Shown: piece by piece, positions 1 through 8,142 of the stretch
Position numbering within the stretch: position 1 is the first letter of the stretch
Layout: every line of letters begins with the position of its first letter
Assembly: GCF_016820495.1 (NCBI RefSeq)
Contig: NZ_JADHDU010000004.1
Span: 124,001-188,000 of the forward strand
DNA: 64,000 nt
Origin: Planococcus beigongshangi
GTDB taxonomy: Bacteria; Bacillota; Bacilli; Bacillales_A; Planococcaceae
Direction of reading: 5' to 3'
Made by a program: the position numbers and the translations under genes
The notes under the pieces: generated by a model
Told to the model about the DNA's origin: nothing
The model's input: only the letters and a program-made list of their open reading frames with translations
The model's database searches: none

Positions 1-82
1 TGCTTTACTGGCGATTGTTTTCTCGTCGGGTACCACCGTTTGCAGAGTTTTAAAAGAAAGTGCTCCAAACGAAGATTGGTAA
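1..82 (+). CDS. possible C-terminal end of an unidentified gene
   Basis: Reading from base 2, 26 codons are open up to a TAA at 80-82 and end in the residues LKESAPNEDW. This could be the tail of a gene that begins left of the window. It is too short to identify, and another frame is also open here, so support is weak. Confidence 0.22.
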   Translation, partial: ALLAIVFSSGTTVCRVLKESAPNEDW

Positions 83-292
83 GTTTTTTGTGTAAGTGCA
101 ACTGAATATCTGACTGCAGAACATCGGATTCGCTGTGAGGTATATGCGAGTAAATCTAAAGATGCAGACAGAACAAGAAGCTGTATTGACGGGATTTGAA
201 CATTCGTCAACCTTTATTAAGAATGTAGAAGTATGAATAACAAATTTTCCGCGTGCACTAACTCCTCTGAGAGTGGAGGAGTTGCAACAGGG
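83..292. other. non-coding stretch with a perfect 8-bp hairpin
   Basis: I see no convincing gene here. A hairpin with arms AACTCCTC (260-267) and GAGGAGTT (276-283) sits just before a strong terminator hairpin (293-326). The pair could be the 3' end of a small RNA or of a longer transcript from the left; nothing distinguishes these options. Confidence 0.4.
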
Positions 293-326
293 AAAAGCGC
301 AGCCTGATGAAAAGGGCTGCGCTTTT
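293..326 (+). terminator. intrinsic terminator
   Basis: Stem AAAAGCGCAGCC / GGCTGCGCTTTTT with a short A-rich loop and a T run. It ends transcription arriving from the left edge, upstream of the thioesterase gene. Confidence 0.8.
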
Positions 327-374
327 TCTGTGTGTTCATTTACAGAAAATCCTGCCAAGAATAAATTCAGAAAA

Positions 375-402
375 TTGACGGTAATCAGCATAATGCTATG
401 TT
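375..402 (+). promoter_or_regulatory. candidate SigA promoter of the PaaI thioesterase gene
   Basis: A -35 box TTGACG and a -10 box TATGTT are separated by 16 bp and lie about 50 bp before the coding start at 451. The -10 box departs from consensus, so this is a moderate call. Confidence 0.4.
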
Positions 403-450
403 AAAATAAAGGCATTACAAGCAAAATTCACCGGAGAAAGAGGGAATAAG

Positions 451-930
451 ATGAATGAGACGACTAGTACAGCAATCCAGGATGAATACGCGGAAGAGTT
501 TGCGCATTGTTACGGCTGTGGCCGTTTGAATGAAGAGGGGCATCACTTCCGGACTGTTTGGCAGGGGGAGAAGACGTATACCGAATATAACCCGTCGGAT
601 GCACATACTGCGATTCCCGGTTTTGTCTACGGCGGAGTCATCGCTTCGTTGGTGGATTGCCACGGTACCGGTTCAGCGTCGCTGGCTTTGCACCGGAAGA
701 ATGGATTTGAACCGGGCAGTGGTGAGGAGCCGCCGCGTTTTGTGACGGCTTCCCTGCATGTTGATTATCTGAAGCCGACTCCGCAGGGCGTCACGTTAAA
801 AGCTGCAGGTGCAGTGGAAGAGATCCATCCGAAGAAATTCAAGGTGACTGTCGAAGTCACTGCGGACGGCGTGGTGTGTGCAACAGGAACAGTGGTTGCC
901 GTCGTTATGCCGTCCTCATTTGGAAAATAG
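451..930 (+). CDS. PaaI-family hotdog thioesterase
   Basis: A 159-residue protein of the PaaI/4HBT hotdog-fold thioesterase type, expected to hydrolyse acyl-CoA or aryl-CoA thioesters in the cytoplasm. The segment GFVYGGVIASLVDCHG (about residues 51-66) matches the hotdog helix with the usual G-x-x-x-G-G pattern followed by an Asp. The N-terminal CYGCG motif (about residues 20-24) is typical of one PaaI-like subgroup. The start is preceded by GAAAGAGGG. It is followed closely by the DUF1992 gene and may be co-transcribed with it. The substrate cannot be predicted. Confidence 0.85.
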   Translation: MNETTSTAIQDEYAEEFAHCYGCGRLNEEGHHFRTVWQGEKTYTEYNPSDAHTAIPGFVYGGVIASLVDCHGTGSASLALHRKNGFEPGSGEEPPRFVTASLHVDYLKPTPQGVTLKAAGAVEEIHPKKFKVTVEVTADGVVCATGTVVAVVMPSSFGK

Positions 931-951
931 AATTCCAAAGGGGCTGGGAAA

Positions 952-1338
952 GTGGCGGAAGAAAAGCAGGAAATACGCAATGATCTGATCGGCGATATTT
1001 TGAGGGAATATGAAAAGACCGGAGGCATGGATAATCTGCCGGGAACCGGTAAACCGTTGCCTTCCGAATACTTCTCGGGTGACTTGTTCCAGCAGTTCCA
1101 GCGGGTGGCTAACGAGCAGGGTTACAAACCGCATTGGCTTAAATTGCAGCATGAAATCCGGGACCGGATACATGCAATACAGGAAAGACGCCAAGCAGGA
1201 AAGCACAGGGACGTGCCATTGCTCATTACGAAAATCAACGAGAAAATCCACGAATTCAATCAATCCTGCCCGGTGCCGCTTCAAAAAGGGTCGATCACGA
1301 TGGAGAATATCGACCGGATGGCCAGCAGATGGGAATAA
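952..1338 (+). CDS. DUF1992 (DnaJ-homologue-like) protein
   Basis: A 128-residue protein starting at GTG 952 behind an AAAGGGG ribosome site. Residues 9-36 contain the DUF1992 signature: a conserved Asp, a helical stretch, then GGMDNLPGTGKPLP. The family is often annotated as a DnaJ-related domain, but its molecular role is not established. The gene lies 21 bp after the thioesterase gene and ends in a terminator hairpin at 1354-1382. Confidence 0.85.
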   Translation: MAEEKQEIRNDLIGDILREYEKTGGMDNLPGTGKPLPSEYFSGDLFQQFQRVANEQGYKPHWLKLQHEIRDRIHAIQERRQAGKHRDVPLLITKINEKIHEFNQSCPVPLQKGSITMENIDRMASRWE

Positions 1339-1353
1339 TAATTTTTGCTTAAC

Positions 1354-1382
1354 AAAGGACCTCGCCTCGGCGAAGTCCTTTG
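1354..1382 (+). terminator. intrinsic terminator
   Basis: Inverted repeat AAAGGACCTCGCC / GGCGAAGTCCTTT with a two-base loop and a weak T tract, just after the DUF1992 gene. Confidence 0.6.
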
Positions 1383-1460
1383 TTGGTTTAACGGACCCAT
1401 TTTTAGGGGAATTTTATAGGAAATGAATTTTTGGAAATCGAAAGGGAGGAGTGAGCAGCA

Positions 1461-1847
1461 ATGGAAAGAAAAGAGGAGACACCGAAGATGAAAAAGGAAG
1501 AAACGATTGAGGTGGAAACGTCGGAGCGGGTAGGCGAAACGCCGGCGGAACCGATCCCGGAGACACCAGTGGAACCGATTCCGGAGACACCAGTGGAACC
1601 GATTCCGGAGACACCGGCGGAACCGGCCACGAAAGTGAAAGCGGAGAAGCCGGCGAAAAAGGAACGGGTTGAATCGCCGCCGGCCGAAGCGGAAGAAGTC
1701 GAGGAAATCGATGAACAGACAGAAGAGGAAAATGAAACCAGCCGCTTCAGTAAAATTTACAGCAATGTGGCGTCAAACCGTTATGAAAATCTGCGCACCA
1801 GTTATATAGAAAATCAGGCGAAAGAATTGAGGAAAAAAAGAAAATAA
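1461..1847 (+). CDS. acidic low-complexity protein with EPIPETPV repeats
   Basis: A 128-residue, highly charged protein with a good GGGAGG ribosome site. Residues 30-53 are three tandem copies of the octapeptide EPIPETPV, encoded by exact 24-bp units starting at 1548, 1572 and 1596. The rest is Glu/Lys-rich and likely disordered until a more ordered tail (SRFSKIYSNVASNRYENLRTS). There is no signal peptide or membrane segment. I do not recognise a family. Pro-Glu repeats of this kind can vary in number between strains by slippage. Confidence 0.65.
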   Translation: MERKEETPKMKKEETIEVETSERVGETPAEPIPETPVEPIPETPVEPIPETPAEPATKVKAEKPAKKERVESPPAEAEEVEEIDEQTEEENETSRFSKIYSNVASNRYENLRTSYIENQAKELRKKRK

Positions 1848-1910
1848 AACGGGGGCGTGCTGTCCCGCGTTTTATGATTGTCCAAATTCAAGTCGGCCCA
1901 GCACTTCGGG

Positions 1911-2219
1911 TCATCTCTCGCCTTTGCGTTTCCTTAGCTTCTCCATTTCTTCAGAAACAACGAAAGCCAGATCATCGTTGCCGAACATCTGGAGAATCTC
2001 GAGGATTGTCTCATCGCTGATATCCATTTCGGAAGAATCCGCGTCTTCCAATGCCTTGATGAGAACTTCATTGGTTGATTGCACAGGATAAGCGCGCTTA
2101 TAAAGTTCGAGTGGATCCAGGTCGTTGCTCAGCGACCAATTGACGAAAAGCTGGACCATTGTGGCTTCATCCTGCTGATACTTTTTGATGATATAGTCAT
2201 CACGATTTTCATATTCCAT
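1911..2219 (-). CDS. hypothetical protein, 102 residues
   Basis: A 102-residue acidic protein on the minus strand. I take the ATG at 2219 because AAGGAG lies just upstream of it; an upstream extension to 2291 is open but has no ribosome site. The product is helical by composition, with no membrane segment and no recognised motif, ending MEKLRKRKGER. It is transcribed divergently from the next gene at 2347. Confidence 0.65.
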   Translation of the reverse strand: MEYENRDDYIIKKYQQDEATMVQLFVNWSLSNDLDPLELYKRAYPVQSTNEVLIKALEDADSSEMDISDETILEILQMFGNDDLAFVVSEEMEKLRKRKGER

Positions 2220-2346
2220 GTCTTTCAGCTCCTTAAAAGCAATCTTATAGGTAACATACCAAAAAAAACAGGTGGATGCTTGGACTTCCATCCTAATATC
2301 CTCTAGAATTTGTAGCAGGACCCATGATAGTATCGGAGGGAAAAAG

Positions 2347-3024
2347 ATGAAATTACTTCAAGTCAGAAAAGGTCAATTCGTGTATTACAATAACGAATTG
2401 CACAAAGTCTATTCAGTTAAACCGCTCGCGAAAAGATCCGTTCTTATGTTCCGTGTCAAGGACATGGAGCAAGTGGATGCGAAAGCGGATGAAATCACTT
2501 TCTACAAACCACAGCATATGGACTCTTTCTTATTTTTCGGCAGCCGTTATACACTGCGCGATGATATGGTGCCTGAAGAAGGCGGCTATATCCTGATCAG
2601 CAAACCGGATCCTGATTATATGGACCATTATTCTCTCAATGAATTTGAAAAAGTGGAAACGGTTGAAGGCAAGAACGTGCTGACGACGAGACAAAACACG
2701 GTGAAATTCAAGGAATTCTTTATTATGGATCCGGGTGAAGCGGAGGGCAGCAAAGACATCGCCTATTACGACAAGTCGAAAGTCGATGCAAGCCAGCTGG
2801 AAGCGGATAAGCAATTGATCGAAAAAATCCGTGAGCGCGATGCAATCCGTCCATCCATCGGGGATGTCTACCTGAACCTGGACAACGGGACAAGCGCGAT
2901 GGTCGTAGCGATTTCACGTGAAGAAGTGACGCTTGGCACAGGCGACCGCCTGACATTCCAGGAATTGTACAGAGCGGATAACTGGAACTTCCTTTACAAC
3001 GTAGTGGACGGCGAATTCCGTTAA
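2347..3024 (+). CDS. conserved hypothetical protein, 225 residues
   Basis: A 225-residue soluble protein starting at ATG 2347 behind GGAGGGAAAAAG. It begins MKLLQVRKGQFVYYNNELHK, suggesting a small beta-barrel N-terminus, and near residue 180 a second similar stretch (IGDVYLNLDNGTSAMVVAI) suggests two related beta domains. No signal peptide, membrane segment or catalytic motif is visible. I do not recognise the family. It stands alone, ending in a strong terminator at 3046-3085 that also faces the convergent Ere gene. Confidence 0.7.
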   Translation: MKLLQVRKGQFVYYNNELHKVYSVKPLAKRSVLMFRVKDMEQVDAKADEITFYKPQHMDSFLFFGSRYTLRDDMVPEEGGYILISKPDPDYMDHYSLNEFEKVETVEGKNVLTTRQNTVKFKEFFIMDPGEAEGSKDIAYYDKSKVDASQLEADKQLIEKIRERDAIRPSIGDVYLNLDNGTSAMVVAISREEVTLGTGDRLTFQELYRADNWNFLYNVVDGEFR

Positions 3025-3045
3025 TTTTATAAGAATGATAACCAG

Positions 3046-3085
3046 AGCCAGCGAAGGATGGATGAATCCTTCGCTGGCTTTTTTT
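3046..3085 (+). terminator. intrinsic terminator
   Basis: Stem AGCCAGCGAAGGAT / ATCCTTCGCTGGCT followed by seven T residues; between convergent genes. Confidence 0.85.
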
Positions 3086-3089
3086 CATT

Positions 3090-4337
3090 TCATAGCGGCT
3101 CGAGCGCGGTTGTCTGATCGAAGAACAGAAAAGCGTCATAGCGTTTCGATATCATCGTTGGCACGTAATTGCCGTATGCTTCCCGTTCCGGATGGTAGAC
3201 GACACCGACGGCCCGGTGGCCTGCCCAGCGGTCAAACAACTGGCGGTTGCTGTCGTCAAAAATCAGCTGTTTATCGTGGGCACCCGTCCTGTGCAGCAAT
3301 TCCTCCCACGAATTCTTTTGGGCCGGTGGCAGGGGCATTTCTTCATACGGGGCTTCCCAGGATTCCGCTGCGATGACAGTGCCTTCATAAGAACCGAAAC
3401 CGATTGCATAGACATCTTCCGGCGGATTCTGTTCCCGGAGCAATTGTCCGACATTGACCATGCCATCGTTTTTCATATCGGTCGCCCGGGCATCCCCGAT
3501 ATGCGTATTATGTTCCCAAATAATGATCCTGGCGTCGGGGCCATGGTACTTCCGCAGTTCATTTATCGTTTCCACCATATGTCCATCCCGGATATTCCAG
3601 GAATCCGCACCGGACCGCAACATGGCCCGGTAATATTCTTCTGCATTTTTCGCGACTAGTGAGTTGATCTGAAGATTGAGGTCCGCTTCTTCTTCATTGG
3701 CGTAACGTTCCGGATTGCTCTGTATGGAAGCGAGCAGCCTGGTAACTTCCTCGACACAGGATGTGGAAAAAGTGGCGTAGGAAATGGCATACTTTTCAGG
3801 CTCGCGGTTGCTCGGATCGAAGCAGGAAAATGCCTGTTTCGCCAGCTGCACATCGCCTCCTGCAGGATCGACATCCGTCAGGTAGCGGATCACTTCTTCC
3901 ATGGATTCCCATAGACTGTAGACATCAATGCCGTAAAATCCGATCTTTTTACTCTCCGCGGCATTAAAATCCTTCAGCCAATCAATAAAATCAGCGATTT
4001 CCGCGTTGGCCCACATCCATCTCGGCCAGCGTGTAAACGACTGTGCCAATAAATCCGCTGCGTTTTCATTGCCATCAGTAAAGCCATTGATATAGCGGTG
4101 CACCTGATATGACGACGGCCAGTCGCCCTCCACCGCAATAAGGGAAAACCCTTTTTCCTGAATCAGCCGTTTCGAGAGAGCCGCGCGCCATTGGTAAAAC
4201 TCTGACGTACCGTGAGTGGCTTCGCCCAATAAGACAATTTTTGCGTCACCCGCAGCTTCCAGCAATAAGTCCAAATCACTGCTGGCAGTTACAGGCTGTG
4301 CAAATTTTCGGATGGCCACTTCCAGTGTAAGTTTCAT
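3090..4337 (-). CDS. erythromycin esterase family protein
   Basis: A 415-residue protein starting at ATG 4337 behind AAAGGAAGTG. The early motif LLGEATHGTSEFYQWR, then EGDWPSSYQVHRYI, and a later IIIWEHNTHIGDAR are hallmarks of the EreA/succinoglycan-biosynthesis esterase family (conserved Glu and His residues of the active site). True Ere enzymes open the macrolide lactone, but most chromosomal members of this family have unknown substrates, so resistance should not be assumed. It is followed on the same strand by nothing close and preceded by the small GNAT gene, from which a hairpin separates it. Confidence 0.85.
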   Translation of the reverse strand: MKLTLEVAIRKFAQPVTASSDLDLLLEAAGDAKIVLLGEATHGTSEFYQWRAALSKRLIQEKGFSLIAVEGDWPSSYQVHRYINGFTDGNENAADLLAQSFTRWPRWMWANAEIADFIDWLKDFNAAESKKIGFYGIDVYSLWESMEEVIRYLTDVDPAGGDVQLAKQAFSCFDPSNREPEKYAISYATFSTSCVEEVTRLLASIQSNPERYANEEEADLNLQINSLVAKNAEEYYRAMLRSGADSWNIRDGHMVETINELRKYHGPDARIIIWEHNTHIGDARATDMKNDGMVNVGQLLREQNPPEDVYAIGFGSYEGTVIAAESWEAPYEEMPLPPAQKNSWEELLHRTGAHDKQLIFDDSNRQLFDRWAGHRAVGVVYHPEREAYGNYVPTMISKRYDAFLFFDQTTALEPL

Positions 4338-4373
4338 GCAGACACTTCCTTTCGGTGGATATTCAAAGGTGAA

Positions 4374-4404
4374 AAACAGCATATCCGCGGCTGCGGATAT
4401 GCTG
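4374..4404 (-). terminator. intrinsic terminator of the small GNAT gene
   Basis: On the minus strand the stem CAGCATATCCG / CGGATATGCTG is followed by TTTTTC, placed right after the GNAT stop codon. Confidence 0.65.
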
Positions 4405-4409
4405 TTGGC

Positions 4410-4679
4410 TTACTTATTCAATACATCCTGGAATTCCGGAGTCTTTTCGATTACACCACGCGCAAAGGAACATTGTGCATCGATCGTTTTGCCTTCGTTC
4501 CGGGCATACTGGACAATTTCACTGACCAGCTGTTTGCCCACGCCCTGGCCTGAAAGTTCCGGTGACACTTCCGTATGCGTAACGGTCAGCACATCGCCAT
4601 TCGGCATATATTCAAGAGCCGCCAGTTCTTCCGAATCCTTTTCGACAAAGAATTTATTGTTGCCTTGTTTGATATCCAT
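4410..4679 (-). CDS. yjdJ: YjdJ-type small GNAT acetyltransferase
   Basis: An 89-residue protein of the minimal GNAT type (COG2388, YidJ/YjdJ). The acetyl-CoA binding loop is the segment SPELSGQGVGKQLVSEIV (about residues 39-56, Q/G-x-x-G-x-G/V). Its C-terminal CSFARGVIEKTPEFQDVL matches the family tail. Full-length GNATs are about 150 residues, so the short length is normal for this subgroup. Substrate unknown. A ribosome site AAAAGGAGGC precedes the ATG. Confidence 0.85.
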   Translation of the reverse strand: MDIKQGNNKFFVEKDSEELAALEYMPNGDVLTVTHTEVSPELSGQGVGKQLVSEIVQYARNEGKTIDAQCSFARGVIEKTPEFQDVLNK

Positions 4680-4781
4680 CGTTCAGCCTCCTTTTCGTCT
4701 ATACAGATGTATTCCCGTTATTGTTAAAACTATTCAATAGCGGGTATGGAAAAAGAACAGAAAATAGAATGGGGTGACGGG

Positions 4782-5699
4782 ATGGCACAGGAAAACCTTG
4801 CGGAAACGGCAGTCAATAAAATCGAAAAGATCTTTGGGGAGCATCCGGGATACAGGCGTGCACATTCGAGAGGAATCGGTTATGAAGCGGAATTTACAGC
4901 GAACGGCGAAGGGAAGAATTGGACGGTGGCGCCGTATTTAAGGGAAGGCACAACGAAGGCATGGGTGCGTTTCTCCCATAGTGCCCCGGATCCGTTTTGG
5001 ACGGATAACCTGTCGCCGGTCAAAGGGATGGCGGTGCAATTCAAATTGCCGGATGGGCAGATAATGAACAGCGTGGGAGTCACATCCTCGATATTCTTTG
5101 CGCGGACGCCGGAGGTTTTCACGGAAATGCTCGATATCGCCAAGTCCTTCAAAAAAGGGCGGCCGCGATTGCGGGATCTGATTACCTTATTCATCAAATA
5201 TCCGGAAAGCCGAGCCGCTGTCCGCATCATCCGTAAAATGCAGGGTCCTGCGAGCTTTGCGACCGGACTTTATCATTCCATCCACGCTTTTTATCTCGTT
5301 AACGGAACAGGCAAACACGTACCGGTAAAATTTCAATGGCAACCGGAAGCTGGCGTGGAATCGCTGAATCCGGCCGAAGCGGCGTCTGTGCAAAAAGGCG
5401 ATTTTGAAAAAGAGATTGAAAAGCGTGTGGCTGCAGGCGAAACGGCATTCCGCCTCATCGCAGTAATCGGTGAGGAAGGCGACCCTGTGGATGACCCGAC
5501 GAAAGATTGGGCGGAAGACAGAGAAAAAGTGGAAATCGGACGCTTGAAGCTGATTCAGCGGAGTGCTGAACCGGAGGATCTGCTGTTCGACCCGACGGAA
5601 CTTGCAGAAGGCATTGAGTGCACTGATGACCCGATCCTGCATTTCCGTAACCCGGCCTATGCCATTTCCTATAAGAGGAGAAATATGGAAAAACGCTGA
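4782..5699 (+). CDS. catalase-family (SrpA-like) peroxidase
   Basis: A 305-residue protein with the catalase fold, close to the short catalase-related peroxidase group rather than full 480-residue catalases. Visible family marks: the distal-His segment RRAHSRGIGYEAEF near the N-terminus, VKGMAVQFKLPDG, the Asn-containing TSSIFFARTPEVF, and the C-terminal FDPTELAEGIECTDDPILHFRNPAYAISYKRR, which holds the haem-ligand Tyr. Start: ATG 4782 has GGGGTGA upstream; an upstream in-frame ATG at 4746 has none. It probably destroys peroxides or performs a haem peroxidation. It is monocistronic and ends in a hairpin overlapping its stop codon. Confidence 0.85.
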   Translation: MAQENLAETAVNKIEKIFGEHPGYRRAHSRGIGYEAEFTANGEGKNWTVAPYLREGTTKAWVRFSHSAPDPFWTDNLSPVKGMAVQFKLPDGQIMNSVGVTSSIFFARTPEVFTEMLDIAKSFKKGRPRLRDLITLFIKYPESRAAVRIIRKMQGPASFATGLYHSIHAFYLVNGTGKHVPVKFQWQPEAGVESLNPAEAASVQKGDFEKEIEKRVAAGETAFRLIAVIGEEGDPVDDPTKDWAEDREKVEIGRLKLIQRSAEPEDLLFDPTELAEGIECTDDPILHFRNPAYAISYKRRNMEKR

Positions 5700-5727
5700 A
5701 TTCGGATAAGGGATCCAGCGTTTTTTA
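5688..5727 (+). terminator. intrinsic terminator overlapping the catalase stop codon
   Basis: Arms AAAAACGCTG and CAGCGTTTTTT; the TGA stop lies in the left arm. The same arms recur in the gdh terminator 240 bp further on. Confidence 0.75.
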
Positions 5728-5741
5728 TCGGCGCTGAAATG

Positions 5742-5825
5742 ATGCCGATCACAAAAGGTCCAATGCCGATCATAAAACCGCTTATGCCGATCACAAATCC
5801 GCCAATGCCGATCACAAAAGTCAAA
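5742..5825. repeat. 21-bp tandem array, family ATGCCGATCAYAAA (4 units)
   Basis: Four units start at 5742, 5763, 5784 and 5805, exactly 21 bp apart. Each has the core ATGCCGATCACAAA or ATGCCGATCATAAA and a 7-bp variable tail. The array lies in the 290-bp gap between the convergent catalase and glutamate dehydrogenase genes. The same family recurs with five units at 54343-54447. The rest of the gap (5826-5945) holds nothing I can name. Confidence 0.9.
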
Positions 5826-5945
5826 ACGTCCGAAAATCACCCGGATCCAGTGCTTTATTTGCATGAAATCTTCAGCATCATCAAGGATTTTCGAAGAAAT
5901 CGTCCATTTTCCCATCCATTTCAATAAAATCGGATCCCGCCAGCG

Positions 5946-5983
5946 CAAAAAAACGCTGAAGTCCCGATCGGACTCCAGCGTTC
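5946..5983 (-). terminator. intrinsic terminator of the glutamate dehydrogenase gene
   Basis: On the minus strand, AACGCTGGAGTC / GACTTCAGCGTT with a seven-T tail. Its arms nearly duplicate those of the catalase terminator. Confidence 0.8.
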
Positions 5984-5989
5984 ACCTGT

Positions 5990-7369
5990 TCAATACAGTT
6001 TGCCTTGTTTATACAAAACATTCGACAACCGGGATACGGCGTGGATAAAGCAATTTTGGCGGAGTGGAAATGGATCTCCGTAAAATTGCGGCAAAATAAG
6101 ATCGAATGTTTTCCTCATCTGTGCAATGAGTTTCTGATAGATCTCTTCTTCCGAATCGTATTGTGTTTCGCGGCCCTGCAGCCATTCGAAATAAGAAACG
6201 ATGACCCCGCCGGCGTTGGCCAGGATATCCGGGATGATGACGACGCCATTGGCGCTGAGGTAATCATCGGCTTCCTGTGTTGTCGGCGCATTGGCACCTT
6301 CTACGATAATCCGGGCTTTGATGTCCTTCATATTGCCTTCATGCAGCTGATTTTCCAATGCAGCCAGGAATAACACATCAACATCCAGCGTCAGCAGCTC
6401 ATCGCGTCCACGAATCTCCGCTCGCGTTCCGGCTTCCGCCAATTGCTCTTCCGTTGCCGGAAGATCTCCTTGGTTTTTTGATGAAAATGCGATCAATGCC
6501 GGGATATTCAGGCCTTCCTCATTGTATAACGTTACGTTACGGTCACTGACGGCGACCACCGTATTATCCACCAAAGGGCATTTATACGCTTCGTGCGCTG
6601 TGACGGAGCCGACATTACCGAAGCCCTGTACAGCGACTTTAAGCGGACGGTTCGCTGTAGCCAACGTTGTCCGGGCAAACACATTATCCGTCGAAGCCAG
6701 CAACTCTTCTTTTTCCTTCAGGAAATCATGGATCATGTAGCGGAATGAAAAATACACGCCTTTACCGGTAGCTTCACGACGTCCGAGCGAGCCGCCATTG
6801 ACGACGGATTTACCCGTGAAACTGCCCAGATATGGCAAGCCGTGATGCACTTTCTTGTATTCGGCCATCATCCAATCCATTTCGCGTTCGCCCGAGCCGA
6901 CGTCAGGTGCAGGAATATCCTTATCCGGTCCGATGACATCAGCGAAATACCTCACATATTTTCGGGAGATCAAATTCAATTCCTTTTCGGAATAGTTTCG
7001 GGGATTGATGACTATGCCGCCTTTGCCGCCGCCGAACGGTACGCCGTGAAGCGCGTTCTTCAACGTCATCAGGAAAGCCAGATTCATGACTTCTTCTTCG
7101 TTTACGCTCTCATGGAAGCGGATGCCGCCTTTATAGGGTCCGAGTGCATCGTTGTGCTGAATCCGGAATGACGGGATACGCACCACTTTGCCGTTGTCCA
7201 ATGGGACTCGTAAATAAGATTTGTGTACTTTGTTCGGTGTTGACAGGATTGCGCTCAGGGAAGTGAAAGCCTGCTCGCGGGCGGCACCGGTCAAGTCAGG
7301 CAGAAAACTTTCATTTTCCAATAGCGCATCAAGTGAACTCTGGATAATAGCATTTGTCGGTTCTTCCAT
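5990..7369 (-). CDS. gudB: Glu/Leu/Phe/Val dehydrogenase (glutamate dehydrogenase)
   Basis: A 459-residue dehydrogenase, expected to interconvert glutamate and 2-oxoglutarate with NAD. The substrate/catalytic-Lys segment VPFGGGKGGIVINPR, the conserved DIPAPDVGSGEREMDWM, and the Rossmann segment VAVQGFGNVGSVTAHEA (centre of the chain) are all intact. EGANAPTT and ILANAGGVIVSYFEW near the C-terminus are also typical. GGAGGTG precedes the ATG. The closest named relatives are GudB/RocG of Bacillus; the length is slightly longer than theirs (about 425) because of an insertion before the Rossmann motif (around EEELLASTDNVFART). The symbol is by family resemblance. Confidence 0.9.
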   Translation of the reverse strand: MEEPTNAIIQSSLDALLENESFLPDLTGAAREQAFTSLSAILSTPNKVHKSYLRVPLDNGKVVRIPSFRIQHNDALGPYKGGIRFHESVNEEEVMNLAFLMTLKNALHGVPFGGGKGGIVINPRNYSEKELNLISRKYVRYFADVIGPDKDIPAPDVGSGEREMDWMMAEYKKVHHGLPYLGSFTGKSVVNGGSLGRREATGKGVYFSFRYMIHDFLKEKEELLASTDNVFARTTLATANRPLKVAVQGFGNVGSVTAHEAYKCPLVDNTVVAVSDRNVTLYNEEGLNIPALIAFSSKNQGDLPATEEQLAEAGTRAEIRGRDELLTLDVDVLFLAALENQLHEGNMKDIKARIIVEGANAPTTQEADDYLSANGVVIIPDILANAGGVIVSYFEWLQGRETQYDSEEEIYQKLIAQMRKTFDLILPQFYGDPFPLRQNCFIHAVSRLSNVLYKQGKLY

Positions 7370-7439
7370 TTCATTGCACCTCCGAATTTAGTATCTCCAT
7401 ACATCCATACCCTGTCCGAAATAGAATAATCACGCGCAT

Positions 7440-7997
7440 TTATTCCCAGCTGTCGTATTGTTCCTCTTCCGTAACCACCCGCAGGTCATCGGCTGTAATC
7501 AGCATGACCTGGTAATCCGCTTTTTCTGCATAATGATCCGCTTCTTTTTTGATGAACTTCGGCGAACCGTCCGTTTCCTCATCATAGACGATCAGGATGC
7601 CGTCGGAATTCCGCAGGAAAAATTTATTTTTCTCGATGAATTGCCAAGGGGCTTCGTAGGGACGGTTCGTCAGGCTCCGGTGAAAATCGGCCCGCCTCTG
7701 AATTTCTTTATATCTTTCCTGGTTCGTTTCATTCCATCTGTTTTCCTGTTCGAGAAAAGGGGTGAGGAGCGCCAGCTGCAATTGGGGGAATTCCTCTTTC
7801 AACTCGATCGCGACTTCTGCAGCCCACGTTTCCACGCCCAGCTGGCCGCTGACGATGATCCATTCAAGCTCTTCATCGATCAACGCGCGGAACCGGTTTT
7901 CCAAAGCTTTCTTGATAAAGCGGACGCCGGGATTTTTATCATCGAAAATTCCGAGCTCATGCTGTTTATAGCCTGTGACCACCAATCGTTTTATCAT
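7440..7997 (-). CDS. ypsA: YpsA (UPF0398, SLOG-fold protein)
   Basis: A 185-residue member of UPF0398/DUF1273. It begins MIKRLVVTGYKQHELGIF, the family start, and continues with WIIVSGQLGVETWAAEVA, the SLOG nucleotide-binding segment, and DGILIVYDEETDGSPKFI. In B. subtilis YpsA influences cell division; the biochemical activity is not settled. GAGGTG lies before the ATG. It is transcribed toward gdh with a 70-bp gap that shows no terminator. Confidence 0.9.
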   Translation of the reverse strand: MIKRLVVTGYKQHELGIFDDKNPGVRFIKKALENRFRALIDEELEWIIVSGQLGVETWAAEVAIELKEEFPQLQLALLTPFLEQENRWNETNQERYKEIQRRADFHRSLTNRPYEAPWQFIEKNKFFLRNSDGILIVYDEETDGSPKFIKKEADHYAEKADYQVMLITADDLRVVTEEEQYDSWE

Positions 7998-8142
7998 CGT
8001 CTTTCACCTCGGGCTGTTAATTTTCCATACCACCAGTTTACCTTAGTCCTTCCGTCATTTCTAATCAGGCAATAAAGTGATGGAATTGTCAGTGAATTAA
8101 TATTCATTGTGATAAAATATCTTGCATGAAGGGGTGAGGAAG

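Noticed and set aside
50-391. 113-codon minus-strand frame near the left edge
   Set aside because: It crosses a strong terminator hairpin, has no ribosome site, and its translation has no recognisable features.
3090-4337. Calling the esterase-family gene a macrolide resistance gene linked to mph
   Set aside because: It lies 18 kb from the macrolide module, has chromosomal base composition, and most relatives have other or unknown substrates.
5739-5927. Open frame with MPIT heptapeptide repeats
   Set aside because: It is produced by the 21-bp array; there is no ribosome site, it follows a terminator directly, and the other array loci do not keep a comparable reading frame.
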